In this document: piece by piece, positions 29,550 to 37,855 of the stretch
Layout of the letters: the number at the start of each line of letters is the position of its first letter
Numbering within the stretch: position 1 is the first letter of the stretch
IMG/VR virus record: IMGVR_UViG_3300036985_003843
Location: 1 to 43,971 of that record
Origin: a virus
Length of the DNA stretch: 43,971 bases
Reading direction: 5' to 3' (one strand)
The notes under the pieces: model-generated
What the model was told of the DNA's origin: nothing
The model's database searches: none
The model's input: only the letters and a program-made list of their open reading frames with translations
Translations under genes and position numbers: made by a program

Positions 29550-31813
29550 GCATTATCGGCAGCGATCCACTTGCATTTCTACTTGCCCAAGGCGGAGTGG
29601 TCGGAACACCACTAACCGAGGGCGGTGCTGGTGGTGCCGAAAACCTGGATACGCGGCAGCGCAGCGCAGTCATTGGTGAGCCGATCCCCATTGTGTTTTG
29701 CCGCCGCACGGGTGGAACTGGTGGCGTGCTCATCAGCCCGCCTGCAACAGAAGCCAGGTTTGAAGATGACGCATCCAGCAACATCACCGCCAGCTATCAC
29801 CTGGTCTTAAGCGAGGGGCAGATTGACTCGATCCAGGTGCGCGATGTATTCCAGCGCAGCTGCCGGGTGGGCAGCTTCACCCAGACCTATGACAGGCGTG
29901 CTGGCACCTTTGTGGCCGGTAACTTCATCGACAATACGCCAAACCTAGAAGCGCCGACGTATTGCGGCACCTCTGGCACTTACGACGGACTGAGCACGAT
30001 GGCGTTCTCGGTCACAATCCCGGCTGGCTTCGATCAGTGGAATCGCCAAGTGCATTGCTTCATTCGTGGGGGGATCTACGTCCCACGGCTGCTCGATAGC
30101 GTCACTGGCCCAAGCAACAACGTGGCGGATCTGCTCTTGTATCTGCTGCGTAATAGCTCCAGGGTGCCTGAGGCGATGATCGACACTGCCACCAGCTTCC
30201 TAGCAGCGGCAACCTTCACCAATGCCAATGGCTTCTGGTTCAACGGCGTGGTAAGCGAATCCACCAACTTGCGCGACTGGATTGGCAATACCCTTCAGTA
30301 TTTCCTGCTGCGTCAGGCGAGAATCGGCGGCAAGGAAGCACTGAAGCCACTGGTGCCAACTAATGTCAACGGCACCATCAAGACCACAGCAGTGACCTGG
30401 GCGTTCACGTTCACCGAGCAGCACATCATCCCCGGCAGCTTTGAGATCACCTACACACCGCTGGCAGACCGGAAGCCGTTTTGCGCCGTGATGCTGTGGC
30501 GGCAGCAGGATGATCTAGGCATCCCCGTAATGCGCAACACTGAGGTGCGTTACACCGGCACTGCTGCTGATGGACCTTACGAGCAGCATGATCTAAGTGA
30601 GTTCTGCTCTACTGAAAATCACGCAGTCAAAGTCGGTGCCTACATCATCTCTAAGCGCAAGCACGTTACTCACCGATTACAGTTAGGCGTAAAGCCTGAT
30701 GCGTTCAATCCAACGCTTGTAGCTGGTGATCTTGTGCGTGTACGACTGGAGCGCATTGCATCCACTGGAGCTGACAGCCTGCACGACTATCTCTATGAGG
30801 TGGATCGGATCGGTAAGTCAATCAGTGGTGAAATCAGCCTGGATCTAACGCACTTCCCTGTGGATGCAAACTTGGCCAGTGTGGTGGCACAGGAGGTAAA
30901 TGCTGCCGTTGGCGGCGGCCTTCTGTTGCCTACTGGGCTGAGTGGTGTCACTTGCGACGTAAACTCTTCAAGCAATACCAGCGTCCCCGCTGAGACATTT
31001 ACCAGCGGAACATTCCCTAATTATGGATCTAGCCTTGGCGCTATAGACGAATCAGGTCTTGGTGATCCTCCGGTGAACAACCCTGAAGATGTACTTGGCG
31101 AAGGCGCTACGGCGCTTGGACCGTTTACTACAGCTCCAGTACCTGGCGGCCCCTCGGGAGTGCCACCAGAAGGCGTATGCCCTGGCGCTGTAATTACAAG
31201 GACTATCGGCAACCTTGACGAGCAAGGCAATGTAACTCAAGCAGTTAGCCAGATAGTCGAAGACTACAGCTTCCCGCTTACGCCGCCAGAAGAATTAGGC
31301 GGGGAAAATTACAACGGCAAGTATGTCGGATTTAGCGTTACATGCCCTGACGGCAGCCAGCAAGCAATAGATCCGCTTCTAAATCCAATCACCTATCCAT
31401 GGTCGCCGTATATGGTATGGCCCGATGGAATATGGAACCCAGGAGGGTACAATACATATGTATTTACTGTATCAGCTAGGGTAGGTCACAACTATCCAGC
31501 TTGCACACCTACAAGCTTGGGAAACAGTGTAACAAGTGTAGCTACAGCGCCTGGTCAAATGGCGTGGTATGTACCGCCTACTTATAATGTCGGTCCATGC
31601 CCTGGTGTATTACAATACAATGATGCCTTTGTTTATAAAAGTTCATTTGCGGCAGTAGGTATTACAGAACTATCAATACTATGGGATTTTGCCCGATCAG
31701 GCGGCACTCGCAGTTTTACTATTACTGTAACAGTTGCGCCTGCTTCGCCATCAATAGACGATGAACCTTATCCAACTCAGGAAGAGTATTTTGGCAGATT
31801 CTGTGTTCCGTAG
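29546..31813 (+). CDS. Tail-tip / baseplate hub protein, 755 aa
   Basis: Residues 1-460 resemble the hub family: VIGEPIPIVFCRRTGGTGGV near the N-terminus, ASYHLVLSEGQIDSIQVRDV, and a C-terminal half with LVAGDLVRVRLERI and YLYEVDRIGKS. It would form the tip complex that contacts the cell. From about residue 490 the sequence changes to a Pro/Gly-rich linker and a separate beta domain with several Cys (CPGAV, TCPDG, PACTP, GPCPG). The coding DNA there (31.2-31.8 kb) is richer in A+T, suggesting an added binding domain. Confidence 0.72.
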   Translation: MSIIGSDPLAFLLAQGGVVGTPLTEGGAGGAENLDTRQRSAVIGEPIPIVFCRRTGGTGGVLISPPATEARFEDDASSNITASYHLVLSEGQIDSIQVRDVFQRSCRVGSFTQTYDRRAGTFVAGNFIDNTPNLEAPTYCGTSGTYDGLSTMAFSVTIPAGFDQWNRQVHCFIRGGIYVPRLLDSVTGPSNNVADLLLYLLRNSSRVPEAMIDTATSFLAAATFTNANGFWFNGVVSESTNLRDWIGNTLQYFLLRQARIGGKEALKPLVPTNVNGTIKTTAVTWAFTFTEQHIIPGSFEITYTPLADRKPFCAVMLWRQQDDLGIPVMRNTEVRYTGTAADGPYEQHDLSEFCSTENHAVKVGAYIISKRKHVTHRLQLGVKPDAFNPTLVAGDLVRVRLERIASTGADSLHDYLYEVDRIGKSISGEISLDLTHFPVDANLASVVAQEVNAAVGGGLLLPTGLSGVTCDVNSSSNTSVPAETFTSGTFPNYGSSLGAIDESGLGDPPVNNPEDVLGEGATALGPFTTAPVPGGPSGVPPEGVCPGAVITRTIGNLDEQGNVTQAVSQIVEDYSFPLTPPEELGGENYNGKYVGFSVTCPDGSQQAIDPLLNPITYPWSPYMVWPDGIWNPGGYNTYVFTVSARVGHNYPACTPTSLGNSVTSVATAPGQMAWYVPPTYNVGPCPGVLQYNDAFVYKSSFAAVGITELSILWDFARSGGTRSFTITVTVAPASPSIDDEPYPTQEEYFGRFCVP

Positions 31814-31822
31814 AGCCTTGAT

Positions 31823-32476
31823 GTGACTACATTCCCCACGCTGACACCATCAAGCCGCACCTTCACGCCAGGGCGGCATCCGCACTCGGAGATCCCAACG
31901 CTGAATGGGTTGCAAGTTCGCGTGATGACAAGCAACGTCATTATTGAGCAGCAGCTCCGACTGACCTTTGTGGCGCTTACTGAAGCGCAGATGCTTAGCA
32001 TCCGCAGCCATTACATCGGCCAGCAAGGGCGCTTCCTTTCCTTTGCCATCCCCAGCAGCCTGCTTAGTGGGATGACCACGCCGGCATATTTCACTCCAAC
32101 TGGCTACAGCTGGATCTATGGCAGTGCGCCGCAGGTTGAAGACATCCCTGGCACTCAGCGTTACACCGTCAGCGTCGAGCTAGTCACGATCCCACCAGAA
32201 GGCGCCAATGTGAATGGCGCTGAGTTCACGGTGTCGATTGAATTGGCAGCAGGTGTTGCGTCAGTTCCTGGCGACGCTACAGGCGCCGACCTGACCGTTA
32301 CCGCATCAATCGAGGGTGGCGTAGCCGCAGACAACAGCAGTGCTGGATTTGATCTAACAGTGTCGGTGTCGCTAGCAGCTGGTGGCGCTGACGGCGGCGC
32401 TGATTACTACTTAGACTGGGTTATCCAGACCTACGGGTTTGAGGCTGACATTTATCCCTCATGGTGGGCATCTTAA
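31823..32476 (+). CDS. Minor structural protein, paralogue of 34619-35116, 217 aa
   Basis: Begins MTTFPTLTPSSRTFTPGRHP from GTG 31823. The first 125 residues align with the product of 34619: TFP-L-P at the start, ALTEAQMLSIRSHYIGQQG against ALTDAEASLIREHFQGQGG, then the SF-P segment and W-Y---AP. The second half adds beta repeats (FTVSIELAAGV, LTVTASIEGGV, LTVSVSLAAGG). Probably a tail-tip or fibre component; exact role unknown. Confidence 0.65.
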   Translation: MTTFPTLTPSSRTFTPGRHPHSEIPTLNGLQVRVMTSNVIIEQQLRLTFVALTEAQMLSIRSHYIGQQGRFLSFAIPSSLLSGMTTPAYFTPTGYSWIYGSAPQVEDIPGTQRYTVSVELVTIPPEGANVNGAEFTVSIELAAGVASVPGDATGADLTVTASIEGGVAADNSSAGFDLTVSVSLAAGGADGGADYYLDWVIQTYGFEADIYPSWWAS

Positions 32477-32479
32477 AGC

Positions 32480-32839
32480 ATGGCTGCACCGAACCTTAAA
32501 AATCCAACGACGATCACCGGCAAGACGGTCGGCTACGCCGTGACCACCTCAATGGCAGCAGCCCTCAGTAATAGCGCCGCCAGCGGCAAAGTATTCAAAG
32601 TCAACTCGGTCTACTGCGCCAACGTGGATGGCGCTGCTGCTGCCGACATTTCGTTGCAGCACTGGGATGGTACGACCGGCTACGAACTGGCGCACACCAT
32701 TACCGTGCCAGCCGATGCCACGCAGGTGCTGGTAACCCGCGAAGGTTACTTCTACCTAGAAGAGGGCCACAGCCTCCGCGCACAGGCCAGCGCCGCCAGC
32801 GACCTGGAGCTGGTAATCGGCTACGAAGAGATCAGCTAA
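32480..32839 (+). CDS. Minor structural protein, 119 aa
   Basis: A small beta-sandwich-like protein (NPTTITGKTVGYAVTTSM, VFKVNSVYCANVDGAAA, ELAHTITVPADATQV, GYFYLEEGHSLRAQAS). I recall such proteins beside tail genes in phages of aquatic bacteria, with no function assigned. It starts three bases after the previous stop. Confidence 0.62.
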   Translation: MAAPNLKNPTTITGKTVGYAVTTSMAAALSNSAASGKVFKVNSVYCANVDGAAAADISLQHWDGTTGYELAHTITVPADATQVLVTREGYFYLEEGHSLRAQASAASDLELVIGYEEIS

Positions 32840-32874
32840 ACCGTTTCCACCGCTAATCATCTGAGGATCAAACC

Positions 32875-33879
32875 ATGGCCGTCACCAAGCAGACTTACAC
32901 CGCAACGGCAACGCTAACCGGCGCGACTTTCTTTACGCAGCTTCGATCTGCGTTTATTGATGCTGGGTTGATGACCGAGTGGTACGACAATTTCACGAAC
33001 ACGCTTGAGAACCGTGTGATGGAAATTACTAACGCCGCCGGAACGTACGGCAAGACCTACTACTGGTTTATGGTCGACACATCAGGCAACCTTCGCTACC
33101 ACGTTGCTACGGGCTGGAACGCTGGCTCTGACGTACCTTCTGGCACCCAATACCTTGATTATTTCGCCACAACGACAAACAATGCAAGTAATCACAGACT
33201 ACTAGTAAGCTTTAACTTTAGCACTGACGTTAAGATTACCCGATACACAAGCGGCAACGTTAATTTCTTTGTAATCTCCCAAGGTGCCGTTTACAGGTGC
33301 TTCACCATCGTAAAAGGCAGCGGATCTTTCCAATCTTGGGTTGACTTTAGCAAAGGTTTTTTGAATCTGTTTTACGAGGTAAATCCTGTCGTTGTTTCCC
33401 GTTTTGGACAGGTCGGATTTCAACGCTACTGCTCACTTCGCAGGGAGCTAGGTAGAGGCATTGCATTGAACGGGTCAACTACAGCAACAGATTACACAGG
33501 AACCGGAGCTAATTACACCTATGGTGCTGAATACGCATACCGTGGTCTAGGTAATGGCAGCAACGTGTGGGCTAACAACGTAGATCCCGGTTCGGAGCGG
33601 GGGAGCGGCATTATCTTGCCCATTGGCTTTAGCGGCACCAACGGTGCATACTCCACAGACTCAAGCCCTGTATTCCATAGCCTGCCGTACTCCCAATGGA
33701 TCACTACAACCATGGGAAGTGATTTTGGAATCACTATGCTTTATACGGCAAACACGCTGGGCATTTACGACACGATCACCGTCTCCGCCGGCACCGAAGT
33801 CTGGGAAGTGATGGCGTTTGCAAACAGCCCAACGATCACAACAGGCGCCACTCCTGTCATGCTGGCTCGCACCACCTAA
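32875..33879 (+). CDS. Putative tail-fibre or decorating structural protein, 334 aa
   Basis: It starts at ATG 32875 with GAGG ten bases upstream. The first 60 residues (FTQLRSAFIDAGLMTEWYDN) and strands YYWFMVDTSGNLRYHVATGW and IILPIGFSGTNGAYS are typical of a structural family beside tail fibres. The C-terminus is beta-rich. No enzyme motif is visible. A host-recognition role is inferred from place. Confidence 0.6.
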   Translation: MAVTKQTYTATATLTGATFFTQLRSAFIDAGLMTEWYDNFTNTLENRVMEITNAAGTYGKTYYWFMVDTSGNLRYHVATGWNAGSDVPSGTQYLDYFATTTNNASNHRLLVSFNFSTDVKITRYTSGNVNFFVISQGAVYRCFTIVKGSGSFQSWVDFSKGFLNLFYEVNPVVVSRFGQVGFQRYCSLRRELGRGIALNGSTTATDYTGTGANYTYGAEYAYRGLGNGSNVWANNVDPGSERGSGIILPIGFSGTNGAYSTDSSPVFHSLPYSQWITTTMGSDFGITMLYTANTLGIYDTITVSAGTEVWEVMAFANSPTITTGATPVMLARTT

Positions 33880-33882
33880 CCC

Positions 33883-34167
33883 ATGGCTAATTTCAACCAA
33901 ACCCCATCAGGGCAAGCAAACGTTGATCTGGTCCTGCCAAGCCTTGCCTTCGGCGTCAACGGCACCGGCACATGGAACCAGCCAAACTACGCATGGGGCG
34001 GCGGCAGCACAGTCACTCTGACATTGGGCGGCGCAGGCGGCACCACAAACCTGCTTGTGCCTGCTGCGTTACTTGGTAAAAACGCATCAGTATCGACCTC
34101 GGGCGCAAACGGAATGTGGACTTTGCGAGATCAGCTCGCCGCCAAGCGTGCTAGCGCATGGCCATGA
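33883..34167 (+). CDS. Hypothetical structural protein, 94 aa
   Basis: Gly/Thr/Asn-rich protein (MANFNQTPSGQANVDLVLPS ... WGGGSTVTLTLGGAGGTTN) that starts four bases after the previous stop. It looks like a small capsid- or tail-decorating beta protein. No family recognised. Confidence 0.58.
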   Translation: MANFNQTPSGQANVDLVLPSLAFGVNGTGTWNQPNYAWGGGSTVTLTLGGAGGTTNLLVPAALLGKNASVSTSGANGMWTLRDQLAAKRASAWP

Positions 34168-34202
34168 CCACCGGCCTAGACTGACTCCAACGCAGGTACA
34201 TC

Positions 34203-34619
34203 ATGGCTTCACTGATCTACAACTCAGCCATTGACGACATGGCGCGCAACAACATCGACTTCGACACCAATACCTTCAAGGCGATGCTGGTCACCAGCTC
34301 CTACACGCCAAACAAGGACACGCATGACAAGCGAGACGATGTGACCAACGAAGTCTCTGGCACGGGTTACACCGCTGGCGGCGTCACCACTGCTTGCACC
34401 GTCACCAAAGACACCGCCAACGATAAGGTAACGCTGCAATTCGCGGCAGTCTCCTGGGCAGCTAGCACCATCACCGCACGGGCGCTGGTGATTTACAAAT
34501 CATTGGGAGGCGCATCAAGCGCCGATGCCTTGGTTGCCTATAACGATTTTGGCAGCGATGTATCGAGCACGGCTGGCACCTTCTCAGTGGCTGCGAGCAC
34601 GATCACGCTCCAGAACTAA
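34203..34619 (+). CDS. Conserved phage structural protein, 138 aa
   Basis: MASLIYNSAIDDMARNNIDF, then FKAMLVTSSYTPNKDTHDKR and GTGYTAGGVTTACTVTKD: this N-terminal pattern (xLVTSSYTPNxDTH) is common in phage proteins of unknown function beside tail genes. It is probably a minor virion protein. Its TAA overlaps the ATG of the next gene (TAATG). Confidence 0.7.
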   Translation: MASLIYNSAIDDMARNNIDFDTNTFKAMLVTSSYTPNKDTHDKRDDVTNEVSGTGYTAGGVTTACTVTKDTANDKVTLQFAAVSWAASTITARALVIYKSLGGASSADALVAYNDFGSDVSSTAGTFSVAASTITLQN

Positions 34620-35116
34620 TGGCCACGTTCCCTGAGCTGGAGCCTGCCACCCGCAGCTACGACTTTGGGCAATTCCCGCTGACGGAAGAGCCCAGCATCA
34701 GTGCGGGCATCGTCAGGTTTAGGCATAGCGTCACGCCGCAGAACTACCAGCTGACGCTGGGATACAACGCACTCACCGACGCAGAAGCCAGCCTGATCCG
34801 CGAGCACTTCCAGGGGCAGGGCGGTGGTTACCGCAGCTTCCAACTGCCGCCGATTATCTGGGCCGGCCACACCTTCAGCGGCAACGTGGTGCCAACCAAC
34901 ACCCGCTGGCGATATATCGCAGCACCAGTAGAAGAACACTTCAGCATCGGCTACGTCAACGTGACCGTAACGCTTGGATCTGATGGCACCATCGACGCTG
35001 AGCTAGGGCTACAGCCGGTTGATGTCACCATTGCTGGTGGTGGTGCTGGTGGTGGCAGCGGGGGCAGTGCCTTGACTGTTACCGCTACGCTTGCCGCAGG
35101 CGCTGCAACTGTATGA
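34619..35116 (+). CDS. Minor structural protein, paralogue of 31823-32476, 165 aa
   Basis: Starts MATFPELEPATRSYDFGQFP. Its first 115 residues align with the 217-aa protein 2.8 kb upstream, including the DAEASLIREHFQGQGG helix and the W-Y--APV-E stretch. A glycine-rich linker and one beta repeat (LTVTATLAAG) end it, so it is a shorter copy. Possible tail-tip component. Confidence 0.65.
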   Translation: MATFPELEPATRSYDFGQFPLTEEPSISAGIVRFRHSVTPQNYQLTLGYNALTDAEASLIREHFQGQGGGYRSFQLPPIIWAGHTFSGNVVPTNTRWRYIAAPVEEHFSIGYVNVTVTLGSDGTIDAELGLQPVDVTIAGGGAGGGSGGSALTVTATLAAGAATV

Positions 35117-35247
35117 CCGTAAGATCTAAGACTGGCACCGCATCACTACAACACCAGCCAGGCAAGCCCAAACTTACCCGTCAAGGCAATGGCGCCCGCA
35201 GTAAGCCAAGCCACGGACGCAAGCTACGGCGAGGCCAAGGTAAGTAG
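35113..35247 (+). CDS. Tiny basic protein, 44 aa
   Basis: Reads ATG 35113 to TAG 35245-35247, overlapping the upstream stop as ATGA. It is strongly basic, with repeated S/G/K/R motifs (RQGNGARSKPSHGRKL) and ends RGQGK. Short proteins with this ending recur in marine and freshwater phages and are often missed. Function unknown; nucleic-acid contact in the virion is possible. Confidence 0.6.
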   Translation: MTVRSKTGTASLQHQPGKPKLTRQGNGARSKPSHGRKLRRGQGK

Positions 35248-35276
35248 GTAGACTCACTGAGTAGCTCACTGCCGCA

Positions 35277-35546
35277 ATGATTGAACTTATTGCCGCAGTA
35301 GCAGGCGCCTCAATCACAGTGGCGGCTATGGGTGCCATGGGTTTTAGCAGACGCAACGATGAAGCCCGCGATGCCGTGGTGCGGCTAACCAGCGCCGTCG
35401 AGTCGATTTCTGTTCAGTTGCAAATCCTCCATACCGACATCAAAGACGAGCGCAAAGAAACCTTCGGTCGCCTAAATGGCGTCGAGCATCGAGTCACCAA
35501 GCTAGAAGCCAGCGGCGCCTGGGACGGTCGCAACAGACGCCAATGA
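35277..35546 (+). CDS. Membrane-anchored coiled-coil protein, possible lysis accessory, 89 aa
   Basis: Residues 1-23 are hydrophobic (MIELIAAVAGASITVAAMG) and form one membrane segment. They are followed by a coiled coil from about 35 to 80 (VVRLTSAVESISVQLQIL). An N-terminal anchor plus a soluble coiled coil fits an i-spanin-like or holin-accessory protein. It overlaps the holin-like gene by four bases. Confidence 0.55.
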   Translation: MIELIAAVAGASITVAAMGAMGFSRRNDEARDAVVRLTSAVESISVQLQILHTDIKDERKETFGRLNGVEHRVTKLEASGAWDGRNRRQ

Positions 35547-35749
35547 CTACCACACCCACCGAGCGCAGCTACTTAATCCGCTGCTTGGTGGCGCTGCTAG
35601 CAACTGGCATCACCATCGGCGGCATTGACCTAGCGGTGTGCCGATTCCGCACTCCATCCAACTGTGACCCACAATCATCCGCCGTTTATGCTGCGGTAGG
35701 TGCAGCCGCCGGCTGGATCGGCGGTCTTCTAGTCCCCACTAAGCCATGA
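35543..35749 (+). CDS. Putative holin, 68 aa
   Basis: Two hydrophobic segments (about 13-32, CLVALLATGITIGGIDLAV, and 47-65, AVYAAVGAAAGWIGGLLVP) are joined by a short loop with two cysteines. Size, two membrane passes and a position upstream of the endolysin suggest a class II-like holin that opens the inner membrane. The assignment rests on topology and context only. Confidence 0.6.
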   Translation: MTTTPTERSYLIRCLVALLATGITIGGIDLAVCRFRTPSNCDPQSSAVYAAVGAAAGWIGGLLVPTKP

Positions 35750-36027
35750 AAAGCGTTTTCCGCACCATCGCACTGGAGCTGGGCCGCGTAATGCTCAAGC
35801 TCGCCGTGGATCGCGCCCTCCGCAAGGAGCTGCCCGCGATCTTCGCCAAACTCGACATGGAACTGCCGTTTATGCTCATCAACCACGCCAAACCGCTTGA
35901 GCTGAAGGCAATAGTCACCGATGCGATTGAAGAGAAAATCGGCCACAAAGCAACCGCCACCCAAGTCAGCGCCATTCTCGGACTCTACGATCCAGTCAAA
36001 GCCGCACTCCGCAACATCAAACGCTGA
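35746..36027 (+). CDS. Hypothetical 93-aa protein in the lysis region
   Basis: The ATG overlaps the holin stop as ATGA. The protein is basic and helical (ELGRVMLKLAVDRALRKELP, LKAIVTDAIEEKIGHKATAT). No membrane segment or family recognised. Coupling to the holin gene suggests a shared lysis-time role. Confidence 0.6.
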   Translation: MKSVFRTIALELGRVMLKLAVDRALRKELPAIFAKLDMELPFMLINHAKPLELKAIVTDAIEEKIGHKATATQVSAILGLYDPVKAALRNIKR

Positions 36028-36033
36028 AATTCA

Positions 36034-36342
36034 TTACTGACTAATCCATAGCTTGATTGCATCCTCTAGGTGAGGCTCCCAGAAATGCTGCGCCCTAAAC
36101 CAGTCTTGCCAACTAACAACAGAGCCCTTAGCCATATTGCAGGCATAACAACAGGCCACCAGATTGGAACGTCTGGTCTCGCCCCCTTTTGACTTGGGAC
36201 GCACATGGTCCAGTGTGCCTGACCTTCCTAACGGCTCCCGGCAGTACGCACACTTATTACCCCAGAAGGTGATGATGTGCTGCCGAAACTTTGCCTTAGC
36301 TTGCCGTTTAGTAAAAAATTCAGTGCCGTCAATGTGGTGTTC
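36034..36342 (-). CDS. HNH endonuclease, 102 aa
   Basis: Canonical HNH with a zinc site: CAYCREPL, LDHVRPKSKGGE, then NLVACCYACNMAKG (CxxC...H...N...CxxC). It is a free-standing nuclease on the minus strand inside the plus-strand lysis block, between the 93-aa gene and the endolysin, so it is probably a mobile intruder. The start is ATG 36342 (MEHHIDGTEFF); a TTG at 36363 is possible. Confidence 0.87.
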   Translation of the reverse strand, partial: EHHIDGTEFFTKRQAKAKFRQHIITFWGNKCAYCREPLGRSGTLDHVRPKSKGGETRRSNLVACCYACNMAKGSVVSWQDWFRAQHFWEPHLEDAIKLWISQ

Positions 36343-36443
36343 CATGCAAGGAAGGCACTGCAACCAATTTAGCTACTAGGCCGGCCCGCCACTTGTCCTC
36401 ACCCCCTTAAGGAATAGACTCACACAAAAGACAAGTACCCTAC

Positions 36444-37631
36444 GTGGCCTCCAACAGCATCCGCCTACTGGATTTATTCCGGTACTACAAAACCGGCTTA
36501 CCCCACCAGATGGCCGCGATCACTGAACTAGAAGAAATCATCAATAAAGCCAACCCCAACATCCTGGGCCGCAACCAATCCTGGTTCAAAACCTGGAGTC
36601 AATCCGGCAAGCAACAGGATTACACACCAGCCATAAAACTCATCAAAGAGTTTGAGGGCTGCCACCTCACCGCATATACCGATCCTCTCCACGGCTGGAA
36701 CGTAGCAACCATCGGCTGGGGCACCACGCGCTACCCCGATGGCCGCAAAGTATCCCAAGGCGACATTCTCACTGCTGGCGAAGCAGACCGCCTACTGCTA
36801 CAAGAAATAGACACCATCGCCAAACGCCTCTCTAGCACCATTCCGCACTGGAGCGAAATGCGTCTTACGCAACAGTCGGCCCTAATCAGTTTCGCCTACA
36901 ACCTCGGCAGTGGTTTCTATGGCAGCACCGGATTTGAAACAATCAGCGCCCGCCTACGCGATAAAGCCTGGTCCGATGTCCCGGCTGCCCTAAAGCTATA
37001 CCGCAACCCCGGCACACCAGTAGAAGCCGGCCTACTGCGTCGCCGTGAAGCCGAAGGCGCCCTCTGGGCTCAAAACACCACAGTCACCCCAACCCAATCC
37101 ACCTCTACCTCGGTAAGCCTAAAAGTCCCCTACGAATACCAGCTAGATAACGGCCCCACCGGCTACCGGGAGTGCTTCAGCTCCAGTTGCGCGATGGTTG
37201 CCCGCTACTGGGGCAAGATTGCCGGCGACCACGAATACAACCGAGTCCGCCGCCAATTTGGCGACACCACCGACCCAAAAGCCCAAATCCTGGCACTAAA
37301 AACCCTGGGTCTCCGCGCCACATTTGAGATGGAGGGTACTGCCGCCATCTTGGAAAACGAAATCCGCTCGGGCTTCCCTACTCCAGTCGGCTGGCTACAC
37401 AAAGGCCCAGCAACTGCCCCAACTGGCTCAGGCCACTGGACCGTAGTAAGCGGCTTCACACCAACCCACTTCATCCACCAAGACCCAAACGGCGAAGCAG
37501 ACATGACGAACGGTGGCTACGTTAACCACAAGGGTGGCGCAAACATCGCATACTCCAGAAGCAACTGGCTACGCCGCTGGCTAGTCGATGGTCCCGAATC
37601 CGGCTGGTACTTAAAAGTCCGCCCCATCTAA
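36444..37631 (+). CDS. Two-domain endolysin: GH24 lysozyme + C39-like peptidase, 395 aa
   Basis: Residues about 60-210 are a T4-lysozyme-type GH24 domain: KEFEGC (E71), AYTDP (D80) and VATIGWGTT (T89) match the Glu-Asp-Thr catalytic set. Later, QQSALISFAYNLG is also typical. This domain cuts the glycan strand of peptidoglycan. After a Thr-rich linker (212-225), residues 226-395 look like a C39/C39_2 papain-fold peptidase: VPYEYQLDNG, ECFSSSCAMVARYWG (C244 probably the nucleophile), GHWTVVSGF (H331) and IHQDPNG (D347). It may cut peptide bridges. The GTG start 36444 has no signal peptide, so a holin is needed. Confidence 0.87.
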   Translation: MASNSIRLLDLFRYYKTGLPHQMAAITELEEIINKANPNILGRNQSWFKTWSQSGKQQDYTPAIKLIKEFEGCHLTAYTDPLHGWNVATIGWGTTRYPDGRKVSQGDILTAGEADRLLLQEIDTIAKRLSSTIPHWSEMRLTQQSALISFAYNLGSGFYGSTGFETISARLRDKAWSDVPAALKLYRNPGTPVEAGLLRRREAEGALWAQNTTVTPTQSTSTSVSLKVPYEYQLDNGPTGYRECFSSSCAMVARYWGKIAGDHEYNRVRRQFGDTTDPKAQILALKTLGLRATFEMEGTAAILENEIRSGFPTPVGWLHKGPATAPTGSGHWTVVSGFTPTHFIHQDPNGEADMTNGGYVNHKGGANIAYSRSNWLRRWLVDGPESGWYLKVRPI

Positions 37632-37633
37632 CT

Positions 37634-37855
37634 ATGAATCCCATCGAACAACCAGTCGAGCAGCAACTTAGCCAGAACTCCCGCGACCGCTGGCTACATG
37701 ACCGCTACAAAGCCAAGGACTGGAGCGGCCTACTAGAAGCCGCCCTCCTCCTTAACACGCTCTACCACATGGAGCGCACCAAATCAAACTGGGCAATCCG
37801 CGAAGCCGCGTCAAACCTCTCCAGCATCTGCGGCCTCGACCGCGACTCTGCCTAA
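37634..37855 (+). CDS. Hypothetical 73-aa protein, last gene of the late operon
   Basis: Starts three bases after the endolysin stop (MNPIEQPVEQQLSQNSRDRW) and ends at 37855, overlapping by 45 bases the tail of the convergent minus gene. The protein is helical with GLLEAALLLNTLYHMER in the middle. No family recognised. Confidence 0.6.
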   Translation: MNPIEQPVEQQLSQNSRDRWLHDRYKAKDWSGLLEAALLLNTLYHMERTKSNWAIREAASNLSSICGLDRDSA

